Source: Phalacrocorax aristotelis (taxonomy: Eukaryota; Chordata; Aves; Suliformes; Phalacrocoracidae). Taken from it: 64,000 bases of DNA. Location: assembly GCF_949628215.1 (NCBI RefSeq), contig NC_134283.1, positions 23,166,975 to 23,230,974 on the forward strand, read 5' to 3'. This document shows positions 41,801 to 53,700 of this stretch, one piece after another (position 1 is the stretch's first letter; every line of letters starts with the position of its first letter). The translations under genes were made by a program, and so were the position numbers. The notes under the pieces were generated by a model. It made no database searches. It had not been told where the DNA came from and worked only from the letters and a program-made list of their open reading frames with translations.

Positions 41801-43876
41801 GGGCAGGACAGCCCCCGTGTATTTCCATAATTTCATAATCTAGACCACTTACATTTTCATGTTGACTTTCGGTTGGCAGCAGGGCTTGAGGCTTTTGCCA
41901 GGCAAAGCTGCCGTGCTGCCAGGCAGCGGCTGTGGGACATCGTGCCATCCTGCGGCTGGCAGCTGCTGTGAGAGCAATGTGATGCAGGGCACTGTATGCT
42001 GCTCCTCTGCCTCTTTCAGCCCCTCTGCCTGCAGCTGCCTTCCCGCAAGTGGCTCTTTGGGTCCCAGCTCGTCAGCAGCATGTGTGAAGTGATTGACAAG
42101 TATGCAAAGGACTTCTCCCATGTCAGGAAACCCATCTTCACGGTATGGGGTGTCCTTGAATGGCTGCTTGTCTGTAGGGCAAGGAGGTTGGGCAGCTGGG
42201 TGCCATGGTGGGGTGCAGGATGCAGCCTAGAGGCAGCAGGGAGCTGGGAGGGGAGTGGGGATGCAGTCACTGCTGGGTTTGCCAGAAAGCCCATATCCTC
42301 CAGAGCAGACCAGAGGGCACCGTCACACAGAGATATTCAGGGTTTTCCCCAAATTCACAGCTACTTTCTCTGGCCAGGAGGCTTCTCAGCAGGCTTGGTG
42401 TTGCATCCAGCCCCTTTCCTCTCTGCCTTCCCCTGGGCAATCGAGGTCTGACACCCAGGTGATGCCCAGCACTAACAGCTCTCCCCTGCCCAGCTCCTGC
42501 TGGCTGAGAGCGAGCTCCTGGTGGCGAGCCAGTACCTGCGGGCACTCATGCAGAAGAAGATGGTGTGCAAGAACGAGGAAGAGCGGGGCCAGTTCTGTGA
42601 CCGCCTGCTGCAGGATGCCACGCAGCTCCGGGAGCTCTTCTGTGGCCTGGTGAGAGGTGCCCAGCTGCTGCAGGAAGCTGGGACTGGGCCATGGGAGGGG
42701 AGCATCACATGGCAAGTTTGGTGCAAGGAGCTCATAGCTCACCTCTGGCACCCTCCTGTTCCCTTCCAGCCCACAGCAGATGGGGAGGGCACGTCAGCCC
42801 ATGAACAAGATGGGGCTGTTACATTGGGGCAGTTGTGAGGCCAAACTGGGAGGAACTGACTTGATTAGGGACTCTGGGGAACCATCCACCCTGCCCAGCA
42901 TGGGTCGGCAAGGCTGCACAGCCTCATCTCGTCTTGGGGTAAGCCAGCCCCAATCGATGTGACACACTGAGTGGGGAGACACCAGCTGCAAGGGGCCAGG
43001 TCCCCGCGTGGGCACTGAGGACTGGGCACGCCAGTCTCACCAGCCACCGCGGTGACACATGTGGCCACTCTCCCTCTCAGGGTCTGGACCAGAGCCAGCA
43101 GAGCCTGGAGGCCGTGTTTGCCCTGCGGGAGCTGATCTGCCTCAAAGACCCAGCACTACTCAGCCTGGAGGTGCTGGGCTTCATCACCAAGTACCCCGAT
43201 GTCAGGTAAGAAGCCCAGCTCTGCTATCCCACAAGATGGGGTAGGTGTGAGTCTGCCTGGGGGACCCAGGCTTGGACTGGACCCCATGAGGTTACGCTGC
43301 AGAGCAGGCAGAAACCTGGGCTTTTTCCCCCACCTCCCTGAGGTTTCCTTTTCCCATGCTCCAGATTTGAGGGGTTCTTGCAAAGTCCCAAGGGCAAAGA
43401 TGTAAAGGAAAAAGCAGTTCTGCTGTGGCATTCACCTGTCTGTATTTGGTGGCCAAAACCAGCTTGAGAAATCACAAAACACCAAATGTCAGAATCAGCC
43501 AAAACCCATGAAATGCCAAAACCAAATTAACAAGGTTTGTGGGGTTCTTTTCAAGCACATTTTAAAGTTTGGCTGGTGCAAAGTACCAGCTCTCTCCTAG
43601 CCTCAGCTCAGCTTCTCTGGATTGTGGGAGGTTTGTGGATGGTGCCATGGGCCGGCTGTGCCTGGGCTTACCTCTTGCTCTCTGCCCAGTGATGAGCACA
43701 TCACCACCTTGCTGGATCTGCGGGGTGACGTCTCCAAGGAGGTGCGGCACATGGTACTGGAAATGATGGCGCAGCACCCCCAGGTCCTGCCCGAGAGCTA
43801 CCGACCCATCTTCAACACCATCCTGGTCCCCGCGCCGGAGCTGCCCTTCTGCCTTCGCAAGGGCAAGTGTGCCTGA
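35900..43876 (+). CDS. EXOC3L1: EXOC3L1, exocyst complex component 3-like 1, complete
   Basis: Sec6/EXOC3-like protein, known in mammals to bind exocyst subunits and act in insulin-granule exocytosis. Thirteen coding exons: 35900-35942, 36941-37101, 38342-38561, 38838-39498, 39663-39780, 39907-40032, 40140-40240, 40669-40779, 40901-41030, 42020-42142, 42494-42649, 43081-43205 and 43690-43876; 753 aa against about 746 in human. The start MGMSAEDERTMSPR is followed by the conserved EKLARGAALKWAS and LGQYRSRETQR. Exon 3 gives VQSYLEGV and a heptad-rich helix. The Sec6 domain spans most of the rest (QVASLITDSLQQKV, KYYVSYLLAMLNNNLAL, LRELICLKDPALLSLEVLGF, LLDLRGDVSKEV). All phases agree with no stops. 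Exon 4 (661 nt) is unusually long. It lies head to head with E2F4, as in human. Confidence 0.96.
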
Positions 43877-44945
43877 CACAGCATCCCCCAGCCTGCTCCC
43901 CACGGACGTATGGAGCACACAGGACATCTCTGAGGCTGCCTGTGGGGAGAACGGAGGTGATACGTGGCATCCCCGACACGCAGCACCTTGCCCTGTGTGG
44001 GGACAGTCAGGAGACGTGTCATCCTCCTCTGGTCTTGCCTTGCTGAGCTGACTGTCCCCTACAAGCACCAGCCGCAGGAGACCTGGGTCAGGAGAAAATC
44101 AACCCATAGCTATTTTGAGGGCCTGCTGAGGCAGTAATTGAGGGCTGCTCTGGTCTGGCCTATTGCCTGCAGGAGAAAGAGAAGCCGCAGAGCAAAGGTC
44201 AGGAGTCTGCAGTTGGGGTGAGTCCATGCCTCCATGGGGTTGCAGAAATATTTGGGTTTCCCTGAGTCTCCAGCCAGCCTTCTGAGCCAGCCTGTCCTGG
44301 CCATGGAGCCTGTTATCACCCCAGCTCCAAGACAAACTGGAGCCTTGCTATACCCAGGCTTGCCAGGAGGGTTTTAGCCACATGAGGTCTTCCTCTGTTT
44401 TGGCTCAGCCCAGAGGTCTGGTGTTGCAGCTCCATCAGCCTGGGCCTGGCATGGATGGAGGAAAGCAGCTTAGACAGCTCATCACATCTCATGGCTGCAG
44501 AGGAGCAGGGGCCTCGCTGTCCCTCACTGGGTAGTGCTGTCAACCCTGACCCTGCTGGCATGAAGGGACAGCTCTGAGTGACCTGCTCAACTCCTGGCCC
44601 TGGCTCTTTTGCCAATATCCAAGACAGGACTGGAGTCCAAGACTCTCCAGCCTCTTGGAGAGCATGGTTGTGTCTGGTGTGTTGGACATCCTCCTGTCCC
44701 ATGATTCCTCCTGGGCACTGGCTCCCCCTACAACCTCTGCTGCTGTCCAGCCCTTGCTCATCTCCTCCCCGGGTGCCGTGCAAAGATCAGGAGCAAAGCC
44801 TGCCTCTGTGCCTGCATCCTTGTGCCCAGCCCCTGCAGCACCCTGGGAGACCTCCATGCTCTGCCATGCTTCCTGCCTTGTGACAGGCCAAATCCTGTTA
44901 TCCTCGTGCAGCACCACTGCCAGAAATAAAGGTCTGAGCTCTGCA
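43877..44945 (+). other. EXOC3L1 3' UTR
   Basis: From the stop at 43874-43876 to just past the AATAAA at 44925. It contains chance open frames, including one of 267 codons running on past the end of the UTR, none with a recognised domain. Confidence 0.6.
44925..44930 (+). terminator. EXOC3L1 poly(A) signal (AATAAA)
   Basis: Canonical AATAAA in CAGAAATAAAGGTCTGAG, about 1.05 kb after the EXOC3L1 stop codon and on its strand. It is the first one found downstream. Confidence 0.7.
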
Positions 44946-45804
44946 ATCACTTGCCAGCATCCAGGCTCGGCTCCCCAGTGGGTCAGGGCAGGGATGAGGG
45001 CATGTGGGTGGCACAGTGGGGGGGATATCCATCCCCATGCCCAGTATCCCCCCAGGGATGGCTCCCTGCACCCAGTACCACCCTGGGAGCATCACCCAGG
45101 GACACGGGGGATGACAGAGACACCCCCTGTGTCCAGGAGGAGAGTACCATACTATTCCCCAGCATGCAGCCCTGGGGTAAGGGCTCAGGCGGCTGCCATG
45201 GTGGTGGGATGCCAACCTCAGCACTGTCCTCCCCAGGGCTCACGGTGCACTTGCCCAGCTCTCCATGCTGGCCATGGGCCCCTGCCTACCTGGGAAGGTG
45301 TCTGCCCTCCCCACCTGCCCCAGCTGGCTCTGGGACATGCTCACCTGCACCAGGTTCAAGGAATGGCCCTGGGTCTTGGGAACGTCCAGCTGGGACCGGC
45401 ACTGTCCGAGGCCAGGGCTTCACAGCCACATGGAAAACCAGCCCCGGTGCCCCAATAGATCTGAAACAGGCCTAGGGATGGGGTGACCTCCCATGCCACA
45501 GGCACTGGTGACCATCCCAACATGTCCAGCCCCACTGCTACCCCAGCTGTGTGCCCACAAGAAGCCCCCCTGTGCCCCCCACCACAGCCCTGCAGTGCTC
45601 TCCCTCTCCCACTCCACAGTGAGAACTGACACAACTCATTAGTGGTAGCCCAAGCACCCCAGGGTGCCTCTCGTTAGCACATTCCCACATCCCCACATGC
45701 GTAGATGGGTGCCAGGTTTGGTCTGTCACCACTGCCCACAGCTGGCAGAAGACAGCAGGGGGACCTTGCCCTGCCTGGCTACAAGCCATGCAGCTCCTAG
45801 CTGC
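44946..45804. other. Intergenic, EXOC3L1 to CTRL-type gene
   Basis: About 860 bases of C-rich unique sequence. I see no coding exon or repeat family. It should include the upstream regulatory region of the protease gene, but no pancreatic PTF1-type pair of sites was identified with confidence. Confidence 0.4.
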
Positions 45805-45810
45805 TATAAA
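45805..45810 (+). promoter_or_regulatory. TATA box of the CTRL-type gene
   Basis: TATAAA lies 35 bases upstream of the ATG at 45845, leaving room for only a very short leader, as is usual for pancreatic serine protease genes. It is intact although the coding part is damaged. Confidence 0.65.
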
Positions 45811-45844
45811 CCTCGTGGTCCCGGGGAAGTCGTGTCCTCCCAGA

Positions 45845-47915
45845 ATGGCGTTTCTGTGGGCAGTTGCCTGCCTGGCCCTTGCCAGCACCATCTCAGGTAA
45901 GTGTTGCCTGCAGGTGTGGGGAGGTCCTCAGGGTGCAGCAGGACCAGGGTGCCGCAGGGACGGTGACACAGAGCCACCCACACTGGCACAGGCAGCCCCT
46001 GGGCACAAGCCCTGAGCTTTCCGGGCATCACCCTTGTGCCCTTCTGCCTCTCCCAGAGGCTGCAGGGTGCCTGCCATCAGCTCCTCAGTACACTACAGTG
46101 AAAGGATTGTCAACGGGCAGAGCGTGGTGCCTGGCTCATGGCCCTGGCAGGTGTCCCTGCAGGTACGGCACCATCCCACTCCCCGGGCAGGCACCGCAGC
46201 AGCACGGCACAGCGAGCCGGGCGCCAGGGCTGGGAAGTGGGCAGGCACCAAGGGCACCTGCAACACCCCCTGCCTATCCCCAGCTTCAGCTGGGGAGGTC
46301 AGCCTGCCTAGCCCCAGCTTTTCCTCCCTCTTTCGTCCCTAGACCCACTCAGGATCCCACTTCTGTGGCAGCTCCTTGATCAACGAGAACTGGGTCATCG
46401 CAGCTGCCCACTGAATTCAAGTGAGGAGCAATGCTCAGCCAGCCCATGCCAGCATCACCCAGCAGGAGCTCTGGGCCAGCTGGGCATCACTGAGCGGCAC
46501 TTGGGGCAGCCCCAAACGCCAGCACCCGAGGAACTGAGCAGCCCCATGGTGCCTTCCCTTGAGCACAGTGTGCCATTCCCACAGCAGCCCCCGGTGCTGC
46601 TCCTACCCTGGGTGCCGGCTGCTGTGTGTCCCCCTGACTCCCTTACCTCTTGCAGCCCGTACTCCCACATTGTCGGCCTTGGGGAATATGACCTTGGCTC
46701 CAGCGGGCAGTCCGTTCAAGTGAAGACCATGGTCAGGGTAAGCCAGGCTGACGTGGCCGCAATCCTGGCATGGGGCTGCAGCTCTGTGCTGCAGCTGCTC
46801 CCAGAAGGCAGGGACGAAGCCCTACGGTATTTCTCACCAGGCCATCACAAACCCTAGCTGGGACCCCTACAACCTCAACAATGACATCACCCTGCTGAAA
46901 CTCTCTCGCCTGCCCAGCTGGGACCCCACGTGTCCCCCATCTGCCTGCCCCCACCAACCAGGCTCTGCCCACCAACCCCCAGTGTGTCACCACCGGCTGG
47001 GGAGGCACCAACACCGACTGTATGTACACCGTGGCTTCAGGGGTTCTGCAGAGTCCAGGGGTGCCCATGGGCACCTGGAGGGGTGACACCTCATGTGCAC
47101 GTGGGGATGGAGCAGCTGGGCAGTTGAGTAACTATGTCTGGGCATGTATGAGTGTGCACACATGTGTGCTGGTGCAAGCACGGGTGTAGCTGTGTGCTCA
47201 GGAGGCAGGTATGTGCATACCCCAGGCGTGATTGCACACAGGCACAAGCTTGCCCTTGCTTGGGGCGGCTTGCACAAGATGATCATGCCTGGAGAAGAAG
47301 GGGAACTTTGGCACGGAGCAGGAAGATGCTTTGCATGACAGCACCCATATTTGGGAGCACCAGCAGGAGCTTGACCAGGGTGCATTTGTGCTCCTGAAGG
47401 CCCGACATGACCCACTGATAGCCAGGTGATTTAATGGTGCTTCTTTCCTCTAGCCCAAGCCTTGGCAGCATGCCTGCAGCAGGTGACCCTGCCCTTGATC
47501 TCCCCACACCAGTGCACGCAGTACTGGGGCAACCGGATCACCAGCCTCGTGCTCTGTGCTGGTGGGGCTGGCACCTCTTCCTGCCAGGTAAGGAACCGAG
47601 GTCAGGCTGCACCACAGGGAGGGTGGAGAAGGAAGAAGACACGTGGGGTCTTGCATCTTATGGAACCAGAGATTTAAGCTATAGCAACTGGCTGTGTCCA
47701 AGGGACCAGGTGGCTGGGGTGCCAGGACCACTAAGCAGGTGTCTTCTCTGCAGGGTGACTCTGGCGGACCTCTGGTATACCAGAATAGGAATGTCTGGAC
47801 CTTGATCAGCATTGTCTCCTGGGGAAACGCCAACTGCAACGTTCACATGCCTGCCATCTACGCCCATGTAAGCCAGTTCTGAAACTGGACTGACTACGCT
47901 ATTTCTCAGGAATAG
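45845..47915 (+). pseudogene. CTRL: Chymotrypsin-like protease (CTRL-type), apparently inactivated
   Basis: Chymotrypsin-fold serine protease gene with seven exon equivalents: 45845-45896, 46059-46162, 46343-46420, 46656-46737, 46841-47019, 47454-47587 and 47754-47915. Signal peptide (MAFLWAVACLALASTIS), activation site [15 protein letters not shown], the His motif AAAH, NNDITLLKL with the catalytic Asp, CVTTGWGG, SSCQ-GDSGGP with the catalytic Ser, and VSWG are all recognisable. Damage: the Cys after the catalytic His reads TGA (46411-46413); the exon 3/4 phases do not match; exon 5 needs two frame changes (near 46907 and 46952); LVY stands where chymotrypsins have LVC; and a TGA at 47880-47882 precedes the natural end by 11 codons. 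Splice sites and TATA box remain. Position opposite PSKH1 matches human CTRL. Loss of function looks recent. Assembly error is possible but unlikely, given clean neighbours. Confidence 0.82.
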
Positions 47916-50779
47916 AACTGGTGCCAGAGGGATCCCTTTGCTGGGCACTGCTCCTGGCATGGTGAGCTCAGCAGAGCTGGCAAGGGGCTGAGCTGGAAGC
48001 AAGGCCCCTCACTTCTAATAGCATCAGCATTTGGTTGTGCCAAGCACTGCCTCTGGCTCCTTTCTTATCGTGATGCAGACTGGGGTGAAGGTGTATGGGG
48101 GAAGCCTGGGGCACCCTGTGGTTGGGTACTCCCCTCCTGAACCCCAGCACCTCCCAGAGCTGGAGCTTGACCCCTAGCTGGGACCCACGGGGAAGGTGCA
48201 GAAGGTAAGACATGGTGTGCAGGCGGAGGGGGAGCAGGGCTGGCTGCGGCTCAAGGGCTGCTCAGGCAGTCCACCAAGCGCACCGATCTACACCCTGGCA
48301 CCACCCAGAGACCATGGCAGCATTGAGGGTGGGTGATGTTAACCTGTAACAGCCTTGCCACCAACCCAGGTGCAAGGTCTCCAGCACCAGCTGCTCCCAC
48401 CAGCATCAGCTCCTCCAGGGAAGGGATTAGAGAGCTCACCAGGCCCAGCACAAAGAAACAATTCTTGGCCTGCAACTGAGGGCAGGTGCTGGTGGGTGCA
48501 CGGGATCTTGAAAGATCCCTGCCTGCAGTTTGAAGCTGTAACTTGTGTAGCAGCCTGGGAACACAGAGCTGAAATGCCAATGGCAGCCCCAGCTCTCCAG
48601 GAAGGTGGACGGGGGCAGCTGGAGAACAGCACACTGCTTCATGCACACAGGTTTGTCAGGTAACAGAGCGGGAAACTCAAAGTCATCCCAAAGGAAAATC
48701 TGAAGCTGAAAACACAATTCAAGGCCAGGCAACAGAAGAAAGCAGTGTTTTCACCCAAACAAGTTCTTGAGACAATGGCAGGTGCCAAAAAAGAAAAAAA
48801 GTCTTGCATTCACACATGGTCAGTGATTCCTGGTAGCTCCAGATAGAGCTGGTCACAAGGTGAGTGTGGAGAGAAGCAGGATCAGATGGTCCCAGCATGA
48901 GGTGTAGGGTTTTTTTCTTTACCAGTGAGGTGAATGTGACACAAAACCTTTGCTGTGTGAATCTCAGCCCACAAAATGTTGTAATCACTCTCATATCAAG
49001 CAGCAGCAGGGAAAGCATGATGCTACGCAGAGACATACCCATGGGAAGGGTTACAGATCATGAATGGAGGGTAAAGACAAAGAGTGTGGCCCATTTGCTT
49101 GAGTTGAAAAAAAATAAAAGCTGCTCAAACACAGCCCAGGGCTGCTAAGTTTTAGTTTAGTTGGATAAAATTTAGCTTCATTTAGTGGTCTGCTCTGCAG
49201 GTAGCAAGAGCAACTGGAGTAAACTGATGCAGGGGAACAGGGGCTTGCAGAGTAACCCGTGAAGCTGCTGGCTTGGGCTCCTTTGCCTTGGAAAGTCTCA
49301 TCTGGGACACAGGGGAGATGGGCACGGGGCTGAGCTCATTGCAAATCTCCCCTAAGGACAGCAGTAGCAGCTGCACTAGGTACACACCAGTCCCACTGGT
49401 CTGCCATGACATTCGGAGTGTGCTTTAATTAGCTCCTAAATGTCCTTAAAGACAGTTGAATGTCAGAAATGGGATGGGCAGTATGGGCAGAAGAAACTGG
49501 CGGCCACATGGAGCTTCAAACAGGAATTGATCAACTGCAGTGCTACAGGTCACTTGCTCTGTGTTCAGGTCACTGTCATCCCCCCACTGCTGGGATGGGG
49601 TCCCTCACCCCTGAAAAATTGCTTCCTTCCCAGAAGACATGGTTCGAAAGGGGCATGCATTTTTCACTTAACATTAGACATTTGCATGTTCACCTATAAA
49701 AGCTGCTCAGAGTGAAACTGGAGAGGTGATGTGTTGCTGTGGGCAAACCAGGGTATTTCTCTGGCCCTGTTTGCCACCTTGCAGCCAAAGAAAAGTGAAT
49801 AAAATGTCCCAAAGTGCCTGTTCAGCCTCTAAACCCTGCCTTCCAGTAAGAGGCTGAGTGCCCAGCTTAGCTGGAGCATCCCTGTGGACACCCGACCCCT
49901 GCACGAGGTCTCTCGCAGGCAGCTCCTGGCCTGGCAGCTGCACTAAAGAAAACTGCAACTCTTTTATGGGCACGTTGGTAGCTTCTTGCTCCGCTCCAAG
50001 AATACATTAGAGGGATGAGCAGCTCCTGGCTTTCGATGGATTTACTGACAGTTGTTCACAGCCCGGAAAGCAGTGCCTTTCAGCAGTCAGCCCGCGTGCC
50101 ATCCATGCGCCAGAAGTAATGACAGCGGAGACATGGGGTACACACAATACATTTACGTGTTTAGCAGACTGAGTACACAAAATAAATAATTCTTTACACT
50201 CTAATCATAACGTTACAGACTAATTACAATGGTTCAGACCTCTTCCTACAAGACAGTCCTTAGTGTAAAGGGAGGACTCGAAAGGCAAGTCACAGAACCG
50301 GATCCTTCTCAAAACAGCCCTGTCAAGGGACTAACGGGACGCAACTGGATTTACTTCCAAACCATTCCAAGACAGCACCGGAAATTTGGCAACCAAAAAT
50401 AACAGCAAGTGCTGGAAGACCTCCGGTCCTGAGAGCTTCCCGGGAGGTGTCTTTCCGTAGTGAAAGGCCACAGGAAAACTCAAGGCATCTGGGCATGCTC
50501 ACAGGAGCTGCTCGTTTCCAACATACCTCTTTGGGGCTGCAGATCCCTTCCACGTTCAGCAAACACAGTGCAACGATATTTGCAACAGCAGCGAGTAGCT
50601 TGCCCATTGCACACGAGGGATCTACAGTATCACCATGCAGGGGAGGACAACAGAAGAAGGATAAAGTGTCACCAGGCAGGCAGCAGCCTGTTGCCTCCCA
50701 TGATCCCTCCACCACAGGGAAACAGAAGGTGGAAGATACCAAGCTCCATGACGCTGTTGCCACCGCACATCCCTGCAGC

Positions 50780-50797
50780 TTTTTTTTTTTTTTTTTT
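50780..50797. repeat. Poly-T run (A18 on minus strand)
   Basis: About 18 consecutive T. It could be a retroposed poly(A) tail on the minus strand or a simple homopolymer; no retrocopy is recognised beside it. Confidence 0.8.
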
Positions 50798-53700
50798 TGC
50801 AGATTTACTGCTCAGTAAGGCACAGCTGACATGCAGGCACCTGCCACGGCAGCACCCAAGAGCTGCATTTTTAATCCAGGCTGAAAAGAGGAGACTGAGT
50901 GGTCAGAAAAAGCACCAAAAATCTCCCAAGAGTGTGTGGGCAACCTGGGGCTGGGTATCCGGCACCAAGCAGTACAGGCACTGTGTGATATTTTCCAGGA
51001 CAAAGCCAAGCTGGTGAGAGGCCAGAATACAACCACCCTCCCTGCAAATCCCAGGGCTTACACTGCTGCCAGAAAACAGTTTGCTACTCCTCCAGAGGGT
51101 GTGATCCCTTCCAAAAGCCAATCTTTGTGTTGCTTTGCATCACTTAGAAAACTAAATTAAGTCAAACAATTGGTATTTTAATGAACTGTACCTTGAACCC
51201 TCCAAATCTTTAGTATTGCCACTTAAGACTATGGTCCCATGCAATCTAATAAAAGGCCTGTAACAGCCACGCATTAGTTGTCCTCAGTTGTACAAGATTC
51301 TCTTAAGCTGAGCCTGCACCACAGGGTCCTCAAAGGAAGCCTTCTCCCACCTGCAAGGCACCATACAGATGCTCTTACCTTGCTCCAGGGCCTGCCACGG
51401 CTCCTGCAGAGCCAAAGCCAGAGTTGCTACCCAGTTGCTGAGTTAACCACGATTCCTATTCCAGTTTGTGCGTTACACAAAAGCCGACTATATTAGTACT
51501 TCAGCCACACACCCAGGTAGAAAACAGGATTGAGAAATGGAGCAGGGCATAAGAAAGAATGTAAACAACCAGAGCAGAAAATATCTGACCTAAAAGAAGA
51601 AAATATCCAAATTCCGAAGAAGTTAAGATTTTGAGGGTTTATCATTTCCAAAACAAATACGTAATGCAGACCCTACACGGCAGCTGGTTTCCACATCACT
51701 ACTAAAGCCAGCAGGTCAGAGCCCTTTTGTCTGGGCTTACTCTCATCACAAAGCTGTAAAGCTGTCCCTCACGTATATCTGTATGCTTCCAAGAACAATG
51801 CAATCCAGCAACTGGCAGGAGCATCTGGATGCTATCACAATCTCACTGTTAAAGTGAGACTAAAGGAAAGGGGTTTTCTACTGCCACTGGGTTGACATGT
51901 TGGTTTTTAGAAGGTTGAGAAGGGTGAGAGGTAAAGCAAACATGGACAACTGATTTGCTGTTTAGCAAAATGCATACAAAAATATATTGCCACTCAAAAA
52001 TCTGGATGCAAAGCTTAACAAGTCTGTAGAACACCTAATGTTATTTCTGGAAGACCTTTTCACATTCATTACCAATAACGCTCAAAAAAAAAATCGAGGA
52101 ATCAATAGGCCACATTCTTTGAAGCCCTAATTCTCTCCTCCAGAGGACAAAACAGGACGAAACAATGAGCTTATTTTACACAGTACTGCTAAGTTCCAAA
52201 AGACAAACAACAATAATTCCGTCTAGTCCTTAAAATTGCTTTTCTCTGAAACACAATACACTGGAGAGCAACACCCCGAGCTGCTCCATTGTGTCTCATG
52301 ATGGGAGAAAGTTCCAAACCTACTGCTGCTAGCCTCAGCATCTTTAGGCTTCACTTTCCCCTAGCATCTCCTAAGACGTTTCCCCAAGATAGGGTGCTGG
52401 TAAGCATCATCTCGAGACACTAGTGGGTTGACTGCACAGGTCTTTTCCCAGCATTGATCATCCCTTCCAGTGGGTGCACATGGACTCACACTCATCCCCA
52501 GGTGGGCTAAAATGCTGGTTTTGGGATCAGTATAGGATAAACTGGTCCCACACTGAGAAAGCTGTTGAACACTTACGACTGTGGGTGTGGTCCAGGACCA
52601 TCACTCAGCATACCAAACCCAGATTCTTCCTTGTAGGAGCATCTCACCCAGGAACAGCAGTAATGGAAGCAGAAGAGGGCTGTACTTGGACAAGGACACA
52701 CTACAGTTTGCCACTAGGTGTCATTCCAGCTTCATTTGCATTGTATGAACAGAAGTACAGAAAACAAAAGCACTTTGTTACAGAGATTTGCATCCCAGCT
52801 AATATAAAGACTGCAACTCAGCAACAGCCTGGAACATGGATTTGTTACCGGTTTGCATTCTCCTGGCTAATTCAGTACCAGAGGAAGTCTTCAAAAAAAA
52901 AACCCTGCGAGCCAAATTAAGAACCACCATTAAGAGCCACAGAAAGAGATTTAAACAGTAAACAGAAAAAAGGATGTTTCAGAGAGATTTAAACTTCTAA
53001 AATCCCCAAACAAGGCACTCCTGAAGAGTGTAAACTCCTGAGGCTTAGACAAACCGAGAGCCAAGATGCTCACATGGAATATAAATGACAACAGATGATC
53101 AAGATAATTCACAGTGAAGAGCTTCCTAGAGGACAGATTGAAGGCACCTGAACCACTCCTCAAAATTACAGCACTTCACATGTCCTCCCTGCCAGACCCA
53201 GCTGAAAACGTGCCATAACTGCAAGGATAAAAGCACCCCAGGAATCGCTCTTGAGCTGGACCTTGCAACATAGCATTTGGACTATCGCAGTTTTCCAGAC
53301 AGAGTGAAAACAGAAAGATCACTGAGGGCTCCAAGGGACACTTGGACAGAGCTCTGCTAGTCTCCCCTCTGCCCACACAAGTTATTGTCTGGGTTCCTGC
53401 AAATACTGGATACAGAAAAAGAAGAGGGATTGAGCCATACTCAAATGATGGAAAGAAAGCCCATAAAGATTTTCCCCATGTTTACACTGATTTTTCCATG
53501 CAAACAAGAAAACATTTTGTTTGTAAAGAGAATGAGAGCTCTTTTTCTCAAAAAGCCAAAGACTTTGGGGGTGGACTTAGTCCTCTTTGGTGCAAAATTC
53601 CCCACTAGCGGGACGCCTGAGGACCACATCTCCATCCCACAAAGAGGCAGGCTGCATCTATCCAGTATTGCTCATGTATGTGAAGGATCCTCTCTTCCGC

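Noticed and set aside
44655-45458. Plus-strand open frame of 267 codons after EXOC3L1
   Set aside because: It starts inside the EXOC3L1 3' UTR and crosses its poly(A) signal, and shows no domain or splice context; C-rich composition keeps it open by chance.
46411-46413. TGA in place of the Cys after the catalytic His of the CTRL-type gene, considered as a selenocysteine codon
   Set aside because: The same gene has phase breaks, another early TGA and a second lost cysteine partner. Vertebrate serine proteases are not known to use selenocysteine, and no SECIS-like element was noticed. Decay explains it better.
52474-52920. Plus-strand open frame of 148 codons
   Set aside because: No recognisable domain, no promoter or poly(A) context and ordinary composition; treated as chance.
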